Positions 33,271 through 52,069 of a DNA stretch of 64,000 nucleotides are shown in pieces. Each line of letters begins with the position of its first letter. The first letter of the stretch is position 1. Position numbers and translations under genes: made by a program. The DNA lies in NCBI RefSeq assembly GCF_933775445.1, contig NC_065873.1, positions 6,634,001 to 6,698,000 on the forward strand, read 5' to 3'. The notes below the pieces were generated by a model. It was not told the DNA's origin. It searched no databases and worked only from the letters and a program-made list of their open reading frames with translations. The DNA comes from Argentina anserina (lineage: Eukaryota; Streptophyta; Magnoliopsida; Rosales; Rosaceae).

Positions 33271-34177
33271 AGAGTCTAGTTCCGTCTAGATTGCTTCTTT
33301 CCATTTTGGCTAATATGCTCTTCGTTGACATTCTTCAACCGAGCACGGTTCCATGTCGTCGTCGTCGATGATTTCCCTAGCGATGGAATAAGCAAACACA
33401 TCATCTATCCGCATGGAATTCCTATCCATGAGTTATAGATCATTTAACTCGCTCAATGAGATTTCTTTGTTCTCTGATATAAACAATGAGTCTGAAGCGT
33501 CCCTCAGATCATCAAGTGTTGATACATGGACATAGCTATAATCATAGATAACCTCGAAGCTCGGGTTGTCCGAGTTTATGATCAGTGGATCAGTTTGTAC
33601 CTTGACTTTAGCTCGTTTTCTTAGTTGTGAGTCAGTGGAACCTTTCGGCCTCTCCCTCTTCTTGGGAGGAGCCGTGACCGTCACCGAGCTTCCACCTAAG
33701 GCAGGCTCAGCCGCCTTGCCCCGATACAGTAACATCTTGCCCGAAGTTCAGAACTTCTAACCTCGCAGGACAGTTTGCAGCAAGTATACTTGATCTCGTC
33801 ACTTTTGCAATTTCCGTAAAGGCGTCATGCATCGAATCTGCCACCTTATGTAACTGCAAAATACATTTCACTTCAGTCTCAGGATGAGATATGCGGGGAT
33901 CCCAATGAGAAATAGTGGGGGGTATTCCACGTTAATTCTCGATATTTATCTTGAACAAATATGTTCTTATCTCCCCCTAAATGTGGGAAGTGTATCTCAT
34001 CGAAGTGACAATCTGCAAATCTAGCAGAAAGAGATATCCTGTCTGAGGGTTAATGTAGCGGATAATCGTTGGAGATTTATATCCAACATAAATTGTCATT
34101 CGTCTCTATGGACCCCTTTTCTTACGCAGAGAAGGCGTAATAGGCACATAAACCTGACAAATAAACGTGTGTAAATG
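33271..34177 (-). pseudogene. Copia integrase C-terminal and linker region
   Basis: Mostly broken frames. The clearest part (33735-33433) reads PPKKRERPKGSTDSQLRKRA, the lysine-rich linker before reverse transcriptase. Confidence 0.6.
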
Positions 34178-35112
34178 TTAAATGCCAGGCTCATATCCAG
34201 TTACCAACTGGTACGCACTAACAGGTTGTTTGGCGGTGGGTCTGAAATGAATAAGTATAGTTGCATGCAAGATTGCACATCCCCAAGCAGTTATGGGCAA
34301 GTTACAATGCATAATTAAAGCCCGAGTTATAAGCTGTAACCGCTTAATTGTCGCTTCTGCCAGTCCATTCTGAGAATGAACGTGGGGTACAGGATGTTCA
34401 ACATCAATCCCGATGCACATGCAATAATCATCAAATGTCTTCGAAGTGAATTGTCCCACATTATCCAGTCTAATAGACTTAATTAGATGGTCGGGGTGGT
34501 GAGCCCTGAGTTTAATTATCTGAGCAAGGAGCTTCGGAAATGCAACATTGCGTGTGGGCAATAGATTGACATGTGACTAGTGTGTCGATGCATCTACCAG
34601 AATCATAAAGTATCGAAATGGTCCGCATTCTGGATGTATTGGTCCACATATATCACCTTGGATCCTTTGTAAGAATGGAATGTTCTGTGTATTATCAACT
34701 GCAAAAGAAGGCTTTGCCTGCATCTTTGCGAATACACAAGCTTTACAAAATGATTTATGGGCATTAGAGATCGTGGAAAAGGCATCGCATAACTCCTTGG
34801 GCTCTATCACGGCCTTAGAGGGCCATGGAAAAGCCTTGGCAGGCCAAGAGGCCGAGCCATGGCCGGACACAGGTGCACGACCATGCTACCATCATTCACG
34901 GCTTGTGGGGTTCCCACATGCCTGTACGCTTTGAAAAATGGATGATTGTGTGAAGTTTTTGATATATGAATCATCATATCACGTCCAGGATGACCTAGAC
35001 GATTATGCCATAGCTTGTAAGAGTCAGAATCACAGAAAGACTTGCTGACTGCATTGGATTCAATTGCACGTAGTGTGGTAAAGTACAACCCACTACTAAC
35101 ACGCTCAAACAT
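34178..35112 (-). pseudogene. Copia integrase
   Basis: The zinc-binding part shows HNRLGHPGRDMMIHI and HKSFCKAC. The catalytic core shows IQGDICGPIHPECGPFRYF, LDNVGQFTSKTFDDYC and HSQNGLAEATIKRL, carrying the expected acidic residues. A stop falls near 34575 between the two core pieces. Integrase joins element DNA to the host chromosome. The linker near 34800-34900 is GC-rich and proline-rich. Confidence 0.9.
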
Positions 35113-35679
35113 CTCTCGGGTGCGACGATAACGTCCATAACAAGAGGTAACACAGAGATACTCCTTTCTATTAATAACTTTGGTGTTTAGGTGATAATCG
35201 TTGACACGAGTATCCCTAAACTGAGCAAGGTTCAGTTCTCCTTTGGTGCATAGAGTGCATCTTTGACTATGTTGAGAGTACCATTAGGTAGCAAGAATTG
35301 CGCTATACCACGCCCTTGGATTAATTGATCAGTCCTAATGAGAAAGTCACAGAGGATTTGTAAGGCACAAATTGTGTAAAGAGTTGCTTATCCCGCAAAA
35401 ATGGGTGAGTTTTTCCATAATCTGCTAAGCATTCTATCTCGCCGGTTGACATCTACAAGTAAATTGTAAAACATAATTAGTCTTCGAAAAGACAAGGCGA
35501 ATATTCTCTAAAAAAAAGAGAAAACAATAATATGAAGGGTCAAAACAAGTTGTGATCCCTTAAATGTGGATAATAGTATCATAGATATTTAGAGAAATCA
35601 CATGAGAAACTTATGTGTGCCAAAGAGTAAGCACGTTGCCATTGGATCAAGTAACTATGATCGGCAAAAGACAAAAAGT

Positions 35680-35880
35680 AGCACTGCAGGGTCGCATGGT
35701 CATGGCGGGGCTGCAGTGTCGCCTTGCAGAGGGAACTGCAGGGGGGCCGTGTAGGCTGCGGGGTGGCCATGCGGAGTGTTGCAGAGCTACTGCAGGTGTC
35801 CTGCGGGGCGGCTACAGGGGTCGTGCAGGGGTGTTGCCGGGGGGCTGCAGGGGGCCGCGCGGGGCCATGTAAGGGTCGTT
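35680..35880. repeat. GC-rich, G-run-rich insert inside the Copia element
   Basis: About 200 bp of plus-strand sequence built from words like 'ctgcaggg', 'ggccatg' and 'gcggggc', with many GGG and GGGG runs, in an element otherwise near 40% GC. It lies between gag and integrase, where protease should be. No protease motif is readable. Confidence 0.7.
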
Positions 35881-36013
35881 CGAGGCCGTAGCTCGCGAAC
35901 CTATTATAGTTTGTCATTCCCTCTAAGTTTGTCTTATTAAGGCGATACTTCCATTACAAATCAAACTTAAAGGCTTAAATAAGCGATATATCGACAATCA
36001 ATCGACATGGATC

Positions 36014-37060
36014 TTATTCAAAATCAGGAGTGGAAAGAGCCTCAAGACCGTCTTTCTTTTCAACTTTGAGCTTGATGGTAGCATTAGCATCAGGCCTCTC
36101 CACATCTTCAACATAGTTGCTTTCATTGGACAAGTATTGCTTGCACTGCTTGTGAGCGCGAACAATCGCCTTAGGAGCACGACATTGCTTATGAAAGTGC
36201 TCAGTTGAACCGCACTTGTAGCATGGAAAGTTCATATTGAGAACCTTGGCCGAGTTGTCAAATTTGGGGGGACGGGAGGCACCACGGCCTCGAGGGTTAG
36301 GGGGGCCGGCGGCGGCGCCATCCCTAGTCCAAGTCATATTACGACGAGGCCCTCTGTTTCCTCCAGTTTGATACGGTGCAGATCGATCCCTTGTTTTTTC
36401 TTTACAACTTTTTCCCTGACTTGCCTGATGAGATTCCGGAAATCTTTTCATCCCTGCAGGTCTTAGGTTGTTGTTGTTGAGAATGATCTCATGATGACGT
36501 TCCTTCTTTTTGAGAAAGTTCATCAAATCTGCAAAACTCTTGATTCTTTTGGCCTCATAATCAAGGCGATATTAGTGAGCTATTTCACTCGCAGATTCTG
36601 GGAAAGTCTCTAGGGACTTCTCGATCATGTCATCGTCAGTTTTCTCCTTGCCACACACATTTAAGTCTGCTTGGAAATTTACCATCGCCTGATGGTAATC
36701 ATGAACCTTGGCAAAATCCAATAGACGAACAGATCTCCATTCCGCCAAAAGAGTTGGCAACCGTGTGTCATGCACATTATTAAACCGTTCCTTAAGAGCT
36801 TCCTAAAGAATACTCAGATCTGTATACTTGAGGCACTGTTTGTTGAGTACCTTATCCATATGGCGCCTGAGAAACATCAGGGCTGGGGATTTCACCTCAT
36901 CGGACGCTTGGTCCTCTTTTTCTTTTGGAGGGTTGATGGTAGCAATAAACTTCTTTCCGACGAATGTGATTTGCACATCGGACACCCATCGATGATACTC
37001 AGTTCCATGAGAATCTTGGATGTCAAACTCTGTTCGTTTTATTTTCAGGCATCTACAAGA
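36014..37060 (-). pseudogene. Copia gag (nucleocapsid) region
   Basis: Pieces in order: VQITFVGKKFIATINPPKE, then EALKERFNN, LPTLLAEWRSVRLLDF, FPESASEIAH, and a 170-residue frame (36526-36014) with RGR-type basic sequence and the zinc knuckle CYKCGSTEHFHKQC. The knuckle packages element RNA. At least two stops interrupt it. Confidence 0.88.
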
Positions 37061-37692
37061 AAAACATTGAAGATGTTAGTTTCGATTTAACGAAACAAGT
37101 TTGATTTGATAAAACTATTTCAGAACAATTATATGGGTCAAATCGATGCGAATTTGCGGCTATGACTGTCATGATCGATTTTTTTTTTGTTCTTCCCTTT
37201 TTTTTCGTATGTAGCTACTATAACGGCTACGAATGGTAACCGTGGCACTCCCAGCCGCTTCTAAAACTCGATACCAGGGGAGTCATATCCGTGTGTATCA
37301 CCCGAGAAGCAGAAGAATCGGGTTGACAAGAAAAGGGAGTTTGAAAGTCCCCGATGCAAGACAAAAATCCCATCAAAGTAAATTTCATTGAAAGCATGAA
37401 CTTTAATTTATAAATGTACCTTGAATTGCAAAAATCTTGAATTTTCTTCTTCTTCTTCTCTTCTTTTCCTTAGCTCGGCAACAATCTTGAAGCTTTGTCT
37501 TCAACTTGGTGCGGCGGCAAAAAAAAGGGGTGGTTAGGCCACCGAGAGGAAGTGGCCAGACAGGGTGATAGGAAGGAGGCCGGCAGCGCTAGGGGAAGGT
37601 GCAGCCGGTCGGAAATAAAATCTAGGATGTTAGGTTTTTTTTTCGGGTTCTAGGCCTATGGTTTGCAGGGCTAGAGCTACGTGCTGATAACG
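37061..37692 (-). other. Copia 5' leader with primer-binding site
   Basis: Minus-strand sequence directly after the LTR is 'cgttatcagcacgtagc', shared with the LTR at 26033. The remaining leader is non-coding with a (CTT)n stretch near 37440. Confidence 0.65.
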
Positions 37693-37874
37693 TCAAACAA
37701 TATAATGAATTCGAGAGAATTTGTGATTTTATTGATAGCATAGAGCCTTATATATATGCATTACAACAAAGATCCTGATGAATCAGGAAATAGCTAACAT
37801 TCCTTATCTAACTAGGCTATAATAATTAGGATAAGATACACCAAGTATGAATAAGAGATGATTCTCCTACAACA
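37693..37874 (-). repeat. Copia 5' LTR
   Basis: On the minus strand it starts TGTTGTAGGAGAATCATC and ends 'attgtttga', where CA is expected. It contains TATATATAAGG. Confidence 0.92.
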
Positions 37875-37879
37875 AAATC

Positions 37880-39489
37880 TAGTATTATTAACATATGTAA
37901 TATTTTATGTATAATTATTACAAAAAAAAAGACAGATGATTGATATATGTATATATAATATTTTATTTCTTGGCGGGCTTTTATGGGCCGGACTGGGCCC
38001 ACCGAGCCAGGTAAAAACCCATCGAGCTTGCGGGCCTCCGCGGGCTTTCTGGATCCGTAGGCTAAATGATGAGGCCTAGCTAATTGATATCAAGGAGAAG
38101 AGGAATCATGGTTTGAGGAGCTCAATTATCCGTGTGATCAATGGATTCTAATCTGCAGATTAATTCTTATCTAATATTGCAACTTCAGTTGCGGTGGTGG
38201 ACGAGGGAGGAGAAAAGGAGCAATGAGAAGGTTGGGCGTCCAAAAGATTGAAACTGACCGAATTACCCTTCAAATTATGACATATGTCTCTAACTTGACA
38301 GTGTTAACAACGTTGTGTACATTTATCGGGTCATATTTCGAAATTGATGGACCAAAATTAATATTAGAGAAGTTGTACTGAATTTCATAGTGGCCTATAT
38401 TTCACGTACTATTTATAATAATTTTCCAAAAAATATATACAAAGATACAAAATGCCATTAAAACCATTTGTGAGGATATGCTTTTACCCATAAGCAATCC
38501 CTTTATGGATCAAACTGTATATCAGGTGCCAAAATAACCATATTCACGTAGAAAATTACAGTAGAATGCTAAACATGCCATACAATCTAGCTGGTGATAA
38601 TCTTCTAGTCTATTTGCATTCAACATAGTAATTAGAATCATAAATTCTGAAAACTTAATTTGAATAGGCCACAGAATTGTTAGGTCAATAGTAACTTAGT
38701 AATTCTTATCTTATTTTTACCTCATCTTAGTTTAGTCAAAATAAACTCAACAACCATTTCACTACCATCCATTGTAAATATTACCACTTGTGGTGTTGGC
38801 TTGCAAATGGTTTACACCACTAAATTGTAAAAATGTAGACTTGCATGTTTTTCTAGGTTTTATTCGCAGTAATCTAGTTAGGGTGGAATTACTCAATTCC
38901 TTGGGTACGATACGCTTACTTTTCCCTTCTATACTAAAAGTTGACCTCTTAATCTTGAGAATATGTAGTTTCACACATAAACGCACATAATTATACTTAC
39001 GTAATGCAACCAACAAGAATTCGAACGGATTAATTTCGATACTTTGGTTACAGATGGAGAGGGATGTGCAGAGAAGTGTCTCTCATTGTAATCTGCCCAT
39101 TTTCTTTTTCTAAGATTCTGAAGTCCCATCCTTCTGTTGCAAATAAAATCCTTGGCTGCAGGATCGGCACAATGCCACAATCCTTTATCACAGAACTGGA
39201 TCGAACCAATTTCCAGATATACGTACAGTAGTTAGAAATTAACAAGCTATCGATTGTAAGAAAGAAATCATCGAATTTTGCTTCCTTCTTTTGTTTCCTC
39301 CGTGAATAATGAAATGAAAGTAAATGAGCTTAACAGAATATAAGTGACTTATATAGGATAAAATTATTATGTATTCAGCAAATGAAGATACAAAACTGAT
39401 TTTGAAGTGAATAATAGTTATATTTCTCTCGAAGTAGCACTTCTGAATAATAGTTATGTATTCATATTCTGAATAGTTTCTGAATCTCT
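37880..39489. other. Intergenic, no gene recognised
   Basis: A short GC-rich block at 37970-38060 ('gggcttttatgggccgg', 'gggcctccgcgggctt') resembles the ends of hAT-like or other small elements, but no inverted partner was found. Minus-strand frames at 38762-39245 are unrecognised. One (39048-39245) includes 'KDCGIVPI', which faintly recalls the C-terminal domain of TIR-NBS-LRR proteins and would fit the pseudogene just upstream. Confidence 0.35.
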
Positions 39490-40547
39490 TTGGAAGGATC
39501 TCTTTATAAGGACCACTTCAGTAGTTGTCTAGTGTAGCCTGCCAACGATCTATGCTTGTTCCCAAATGAATACCTAAACCTTTAAGTGTTAGTGGAAGGC
39601 ATTGAACATAATCAACAACATGGCTTGTGATTGCAACATATATACTCTTATGGAGGTTCATTTTTCCTGATGGCGTGCCAATTGAATAACCAATAGCTTA
39701 ATTCCATGACGAGTTAGCAATCCCTTATCTGTCATGGTAACAGTGACTCCGCTTCCCTCACGGAACAAACCTGTAGCTCTAGTTAAGGTAAACAACCTTG
39801 TCCAATTTATAATTTACATCATCAAGAACTAACAGAATCCTTTTGTTGCTCAACTTTTGTTTTATGACGTTGATTCCACTATGAAAACAGCCGACCTTCC
39901 AGCTTGTGCCTCCTAGGATCTCAGAAAGAAGCCTCTCTTGTAGGTCTCTTGTGGCTTTGGCAACTGTTGTCTTTCCTCCACAAGTACCCCATGTCCTCAT
40001 ATCCCAACTATGCATCTAAATTTTCCAAAACACCCAAAAATTCTTCGACATTCTCATTTTGTCAACATGGGACTGTATAGAGTGTATACCAATCCCACTC
40101 GGCCACATCCAAAAAAGTTTGCTTTACTAGTTCGACAGAAATCTCCTCAACTAGTCAACTATCTTGTTTATAGATTTAGATTCATACCTACAAGTCTGAA
40201 AGAACATAAGCATATAGTTAGTCTTTGTTGTATTTATAAAAACGGATAGGGGGGTTAAGCATAAGTAAGAGCCAAAGATAGCAAGCCCTCAAATGTAGAA
40301 TAAAGCAGTGAAGAATGTCTTGTGTCAAGAGCCTAGAAATATATTTCCCCTACTTGAAATGCCAGGTGGCCCATGGGTTCACCTTCTCCAAGTTATCTGG
40401 GAATCTCTTTTCATGCTTAGCCAGAGCTTCACTGAACTGCCTTTTTGGTGAAGGTGTTGATTCCCTTAATGATCAAAGCACTGTGCAAGTGGTCTGTAAA
40501 CCATGGCGTGTATCCTCACCTCGAAAGATTAGAAAGACATCATATTT
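39490..40547 (-). pseudogene. TIR-NBS(-LRR) disease-resistance gene fragment
   Basis: The TIR start reads YDVFLIFRGEDTRHG (about 40503-40547), then shifts frame to text like GINTF and SEALAKHEKRFPDNLEKV near 40380-40440; most of the TIR middle is missing. After an intron-like gap comes the NB-ARC: GTCGGKTTVAKA (degraded P-loop, near 39970), RILLVLDDV (kinase-2, near 39810), GVTVTMTDKGLL with 'LLTRHG' (RNBS-B, near 39740), and YVQCLPLTLKGLG (GLPL motif, near 39590). Such proteins are intracellular immune receptors. Frameshifts and stops are frequent, and the LRR part is absent or unrecognisable. Confidence 0.85.
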
Positions 40548-42313
40548 CCACGTACATGGGACGAGAGAAGAACAGGATGAATTATGTTAGCTCAAATATT
40601 GGTTACAACTACAGGATTGTCATGTTAACAAATTGTTGCTGAATCTTGAGTAAGACATCTAGTCTCTACTGTCATGACGCATGATTCCATAGCTCTATTT
40701 GTAAGATATTACACAAGTTACATTTCTTACAAGTTCAATCTACTAGCTGGATGAAAATGAATTCTTTCGTCAAGACCCTGCCGACCATGTTCTATTATAT
40801 TAGTGGAATGACCGAATGAGATAATTTAACATTGTAACGACTCGGCACTAATCCACCAGCTTCAGTGTAAACTAAAAGTATGAACTAATTACCTTTATTT
40901 TGAAATCAAAGTAGTTCACACCATCATTGATACTAGCAAAGTATGAAAGTTATGGGAGAGAAGCAGCAAATTACAGACGGAACTAAGAGAAGAGATCCAC
41001 TACTTGTTCATTGGGGTCTAACTCAACTTGTACGTTCTGAAAGTCTATCAAGTTCCATTACACCATGACTACCAGTCAATTAACCATCTTAATTATGAGC
41101 TCAGGAAGTTGTTGATCTGCTTTAGTGGATAGGCCAACCCTGGGTGGAGATTTCACCATTGAACTGCTGGGTAGGCTTGCTGGAATATTTGAGTAATTAG
41201 TGGTTTCACTTTCTTGTCCATAGTGCACCTTCATTTGTAAAGTCAAATTGTTGCGTAGCCAATTTTCATGGCTTATTATAAAGAATTTTAAACATGAAAA
41301 AACTGAAGTCCCAAGTGACTAGCTAGATAAGGTAAAAATTGAGGACTTCTCTAGCTTTGAGTTCACAATGGTAAAATTTCTAGATAGGGAGTAATTGAAA
41401 AATTAGGTTTATGGACGTTAGTATGCAAATGTTCCTGTAAGCGTTTTATGTTCCCTGACCCAAACCATTCACCTTTACTGACCCACCAGGAAAATGGCAA
41501 TAATAAAACCCTGCTTAACAATCATAAAACTTGACCAGTCCTTTAATCTAAAACTTGACGGATAATGCAACAAGAGAATTCATCTTATCCAACGGTACAT
41601 TAGTAATTGTTTTCTTACAACAGTACACCATATGGTAGTTTTAGTCATAGTAAACTGATGGCCACTGCCCATAAGAAAAAAAAAAGTGAAAGTGAAAAGC
41701 AAGCTCAGAAGGCACGGGGTAAAATCCAAGTATCCTACATCACCTTAGAACCAGACATGTGGAACTAAAGGATTCTGAGTCAATTACTACAGATGCATAG
41801 CTTAAAGTATATCCTCCTAGCAGTTATTCAATTGTATTGAACTCTACACAACATGAACCTCCATTTACTGCACCTGAAACATGATATACAAAGATTCAGT
41901 TTGATAAGACTTCATAAACTTGAAGCATAAAAATGGTTTCCAAACTAAGTTTGTTCAAGCTAATGGAACAGTGTAATTGGCACAAGAGAACCGCTCGCTT
42001 ATATTCCTTCTTATTCTTCAGTTTTTTTAACAAAACTAGCTAAACAAACACACAAGGCACCATACTAACACTCAAAAGACTAACTATAGAGAGACAACAA
42101 CCCGACCCTGCCAAATGCCAACTAATAGGGGGGCAGAGATGCATTTTTGAACTCTACAATTTCAAACAATTTTGTCTGGCATAGTGTATATATGGACATG
42201 CAACCTTTTTTTTTATGAGCAGAATAACATCATGTCCTTACCTATCATTAAGACCAGAATTGGCTGCAAATAAAGAAAACTTTTGAGATCTCGGTTGAAA
42301 ATTTGAGAGAGCC
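40548..42313. other. Intergenic, nothing recognised
   Basis: AT-rich single-copy-looking sequence between the resistance pseudogene and the 3' end of the DHFR-TS gene. It should include that gene's 3' UTR near 42200-42313. No open frame is supported. Confidence 0.5.
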
Positions 42314-45617
<3,304 letters not shown>

Positions 45618-46600
45618 CGTTGAATACAGAGAACGACACAAACTCAAACGAGGACCGCGCAGCCAATTATTCTGGAAGTGCGGTAAAGCCTAGGACAGTA
45701 CAAGAGAATAGTCAACACATAGAAAGAGAAAAGTCCAGAGTGCAAAATAAAATCGAAACTAGGAACAACCACAAGCCTATCAACTGATAATCTGATTCCA
45801 ACGGAATTGGGCGGGCAGAGAAACCCCACTAAATCCAACGTTTCACTAATCCTTACAGCTATACAAAAAGCACCAACAAGATCATCGGTGCTAGAAACAC
45901 TAATACCAATAAAAATCTCTTCTTTTCTGTCTTAATTTCACATTAGTATTGCCGCCCTCAAAATCAATAGCATCTTAGAAGAATTGTCCAAACTAAAACA
46001 GAATACAGATTACTCTCTAATAGAAAAACCTACCCAGAATGCAAAAGTCAACAAAAAAGCAAAATCTGATCACGCCCAGCAATCCCTTAGCCCCAAAAAC
46101 AAAATGCAACACGCATCCAACAACGATGAACAATCCTCAAGATAAATAAATAAACAAAAAAAACTAAAAATACGGAGAGGAGAGCAAGGAAGAATAATAT
46201 GCGCGAAGGGGAACTGACCGATGGAAAACGGAAGAGCGAAATTTTGAAGAGGTGGGGATTGGAAGAGATAGAAATAGGGTTTAAGAATTGAGGGGCAATG
46301 TTGGAGAGAGGGTGGAGGAGAAGAATTAAAAATGGAGAAAACAAGGAGCTTGAAACCGCTTTCGTCTCCCTACACAAGAAGAATCAAAGGACTCCTTTTC
46401 CCTCTCTTCGCTTCTCTTCTCTCTTGTGTGTGTTGGATGCTGTGGAGTGTGGACTGAGGAAAAGAGAGAGGGATAAAAGAAGAGGAGGAAGGGTGGAGGG
46501 GCAAAAGAGGAAGAAGGGGGAATTATCAACTGTAATGGTGTGATGTTGACATGTAAGCTCACTAAATCCAAATCCAAACGAGCGGTTGACGCGGGGTTTC
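45618..46600 (-). promoter_or_regulatory. 5' UTR, probable leader intron and promoter of DHFR-TS
   Basis: On the minus strand a donor ATCG|GTCAGT near 46220 and an acceptor 'actgtcctag' near 45693 would splice a pyrimidine-rich leader onto the coding exon. The upstream 300 bp is CT-rich ('ctctctttt' runs), common for plant housekeeping promoters. Long frames here are simple-sequence artefacts. Confidence 0.45.
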
Positions 46601-47592
46601 GCCCAAAAGTCCATTGTGGCGGGGTCTGCTCTGCTTTTAAATGATTTGTGTATATTGGTTTCTCTCATTTGATCAATGTAGGGCTTATCGTCCTAACTTC
46701 AAAAGTCTAATCCTTACTAGATTTAAGAAAGAAAGAATTGGATTCGATCAAATGTTTAATCCAAGACTTATGAAGGAAGGTAAAGTCATCTCATCATCAC
46801 ATTATAAATCAACATATTATGCCTTGGGTTGTAGAATTAGTTACATCTACAAAGTGAGATGCATTTGACGAGTAGGTAAGACTTCTGTACGTCTATCTTC
46901 TTCCTTCGGTTGGCCTAAATTTGAGTGCTAGTTTTCTTGAATGAAAAACCATTAGTATAAAGTATAAAAGTATCAATTGCTAATTTAAGAAAAACCACAG
47001 TTGAAGTTGAAGTTCTTTCCTGGATCATTTTTCTATTTAATTCTAAACCAGTTGAGGAATGACTTGTACATAAACTAAAAACCTGAAATATTCACCAGAT
47101 TCTTAGAACATACTCCAACACCGCGATGATTTTGCTCAATCGCAACCCTGGTCTCTATCAACTCCCTAGACTTGCAACAATTTCACAATCTGAAGAATAT
47201 CAGGATCAATTGATTGAACATCACTGTCCTCTCACCAAGCTGGAGATCATCAAGTATGGATGTCAGAGAGCCTATTCCTTCCCTCAGAAGCCTCCTCCAT
47301 TGTGCTATCAACCAAGTTTCACTAAAAAGGAAGTTTCTTATAAAATGAATCCCAGCAATAGATTACGTTATAAGCAAATTGGTGAGATGGTGATGGCCTC
47401 ACTAATATTCAGTGTTTCAAACTTCTTGTGATGAGGATGAAATGGACTAGGCCTCGGAATTAAGATGATCAGTTGCTGCTAATCTTCCGAACTATTTAGA
47501 TCACCTAGATTTCAAGATAGTTATTCCCTTTTTATCTACAAAAGGACTTCGAAAAATATGAGAAATACTCGAAAACAAGTGGCATGATGCCA
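46601..47592. other. Intergenic; one unrecognised 101-residue frame
   Basis: The frame at 47126-47431 (+), MILLNRNPGLYQL..., has no recognisable domain and no visible expression signal. The rest shows nothing. Confidence 0.3.
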
Positions 47593-47779
47593 CCAACACT
47601 TGCTGGTTCAAGTGGAAATGAGCGTGTTCCTCTTAAGCAAGGTCTCGAGTTCGAGCCTTGTGAATGGAGCAATTAATTAGTGTTGGGAGAGCTTCCCCGC
47701 CGTAACCCGACGGTCCGATGCGGCTCAACGGTATAATCATCTCCCAAAGGGCGAGGGATTTCCTAGGAAACCAAAAAAA
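47593..47779 (+). mobile_element. tRNA-derived SINE with 16-bp target duplication
   Basis: A 187-bp element ending in an A-run, flanked by AAGTGGCATGATGCCA at 47577-47592 and 47780-47795. An internal Pol III A box (tggttcaagtg, 47604-47614) fits TRGYNNARNNG exactly, and a B box (gagttcgagcct, near 47647) follows about 33 bp later. The body contains 'gccgtaacccgacggtccgatg'-type GC-rich text (in part). Poly-A end, long perfect target duplication and Pol III boxes together define a retroposed SINE. Coding capacity: none. Confidence 0.92.
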
Positions 47780-48235
47780 AAGTGGCATGATGCCATGTTT
47801 ACCAGGTAAGAATGGTCTAGTGGTGCTCACAATAGAGGGCACATTACCAGAACATAAAATCTCCGTTATGACAACTAACTAAAACGAGCTAATCAGTCCA
47901 TGTGTTAGGCCACGACACTTGTCAGCCATATCAAGGTTGCTTAATGGTGATTAATCATATTTAATGCGAGATTACTTGCAGCAGGTACAAGAACCTCAAT
48001 CAAAAGATTCGCTTCCATAAATCTGCAACTTAGAAACTTATGGCAGCTTCTTCTAGAAGGAAAAGTTAAAACAGATGGTTCAGTGCTTCCACAGATGACA
48101 AACCTGAGTCAAGTGCGTAAACAAAGGGAGGCATATTTCAAACTTCATGTCAGAATACGTAACTTCCATTGTTAAAACGACCATGAATGAATTCGGGTTC
48201 CTCTAATGGGGTTCCTGACTACATTTCTCCCGCAA

Positions 48236-51830
<3,595 letters not shown>

Positions 51831-51999
51831 TCAGAGGTCTGCAATGTTTGTCAACCAAAGCAGAACTTCAAAATCGCAGGATTGGAGATGAGAAGGGAGC
51901 TTTTCAGTACTGATGAAGGTTTTTTATTAGTTTTGGCATTCAGGGTTTTAGGAATTCAAAGGATTCCAAATAAACTTACTTTAAAACATCAAATACTGG

Positions 52000-52069
52000 A
52001 GGAGTCTAGCTGAGTTGGTAGGGCTTGCTCTTAACCTTGTGGTCGTGGGCTCGAGCCCCACGGTGGGCG
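52000..52069 (+). pseudogene. Decayed tRNA-Lys (CUU)
   Basis: The sequence keeps an intact A box (tagctgagttg, 52007-52017), an anticodon loop ctcttaa with CUU, a near-perfect T arm (gtgggctcgagccccac), and 3' ggtgggcg. However the 5' acceptor strand (ggagtct) cannot pair with the 3' strand, and about three bases are missing between the D arm and the anticodon stem. It lies 200 bp upstream of the LYSA start codon. Probably a dead copy or tRNA relic, not a working gene. Confidence 0.75.

Larger units (their letters stand above)
31180..37874 (-). mobile_element. Structurally complete Copia retrotransposon, coding region mutated
   Basis: LTRs of 185 bp (31180-31364, 3') and 182 bp (37693-37874, 5') are roughly 90% identical. 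Both flanks carry AAATC (31175-31179 and 37875-37879), a perfect 5-bp duplication. On the minus strand the order is LTR, cgttatcagcacg site, gag, integrase, reverse transcriptase, RNase H, polypurine tract caagggggag, LTR, which is the Ty1/Copia order. Stops and frameshifts break every domain, and LTR divergence points to an old insertion. It could not move without help. Confidence 0.95.

Noticed and set aside
46087..46668. Several overlapping Ser/Phe/Leu-rich frames on the minus strand
   Set aside because: Pyrimidine-rich promoter and 5' UTR of DHFR-TS; no coding signal.
47126..47431. 101-residue plus-strand frame as a real gene
   Set aside because: No recognised domain, no visible promoter or splice context; kept only as a mention in the intergenic entry.
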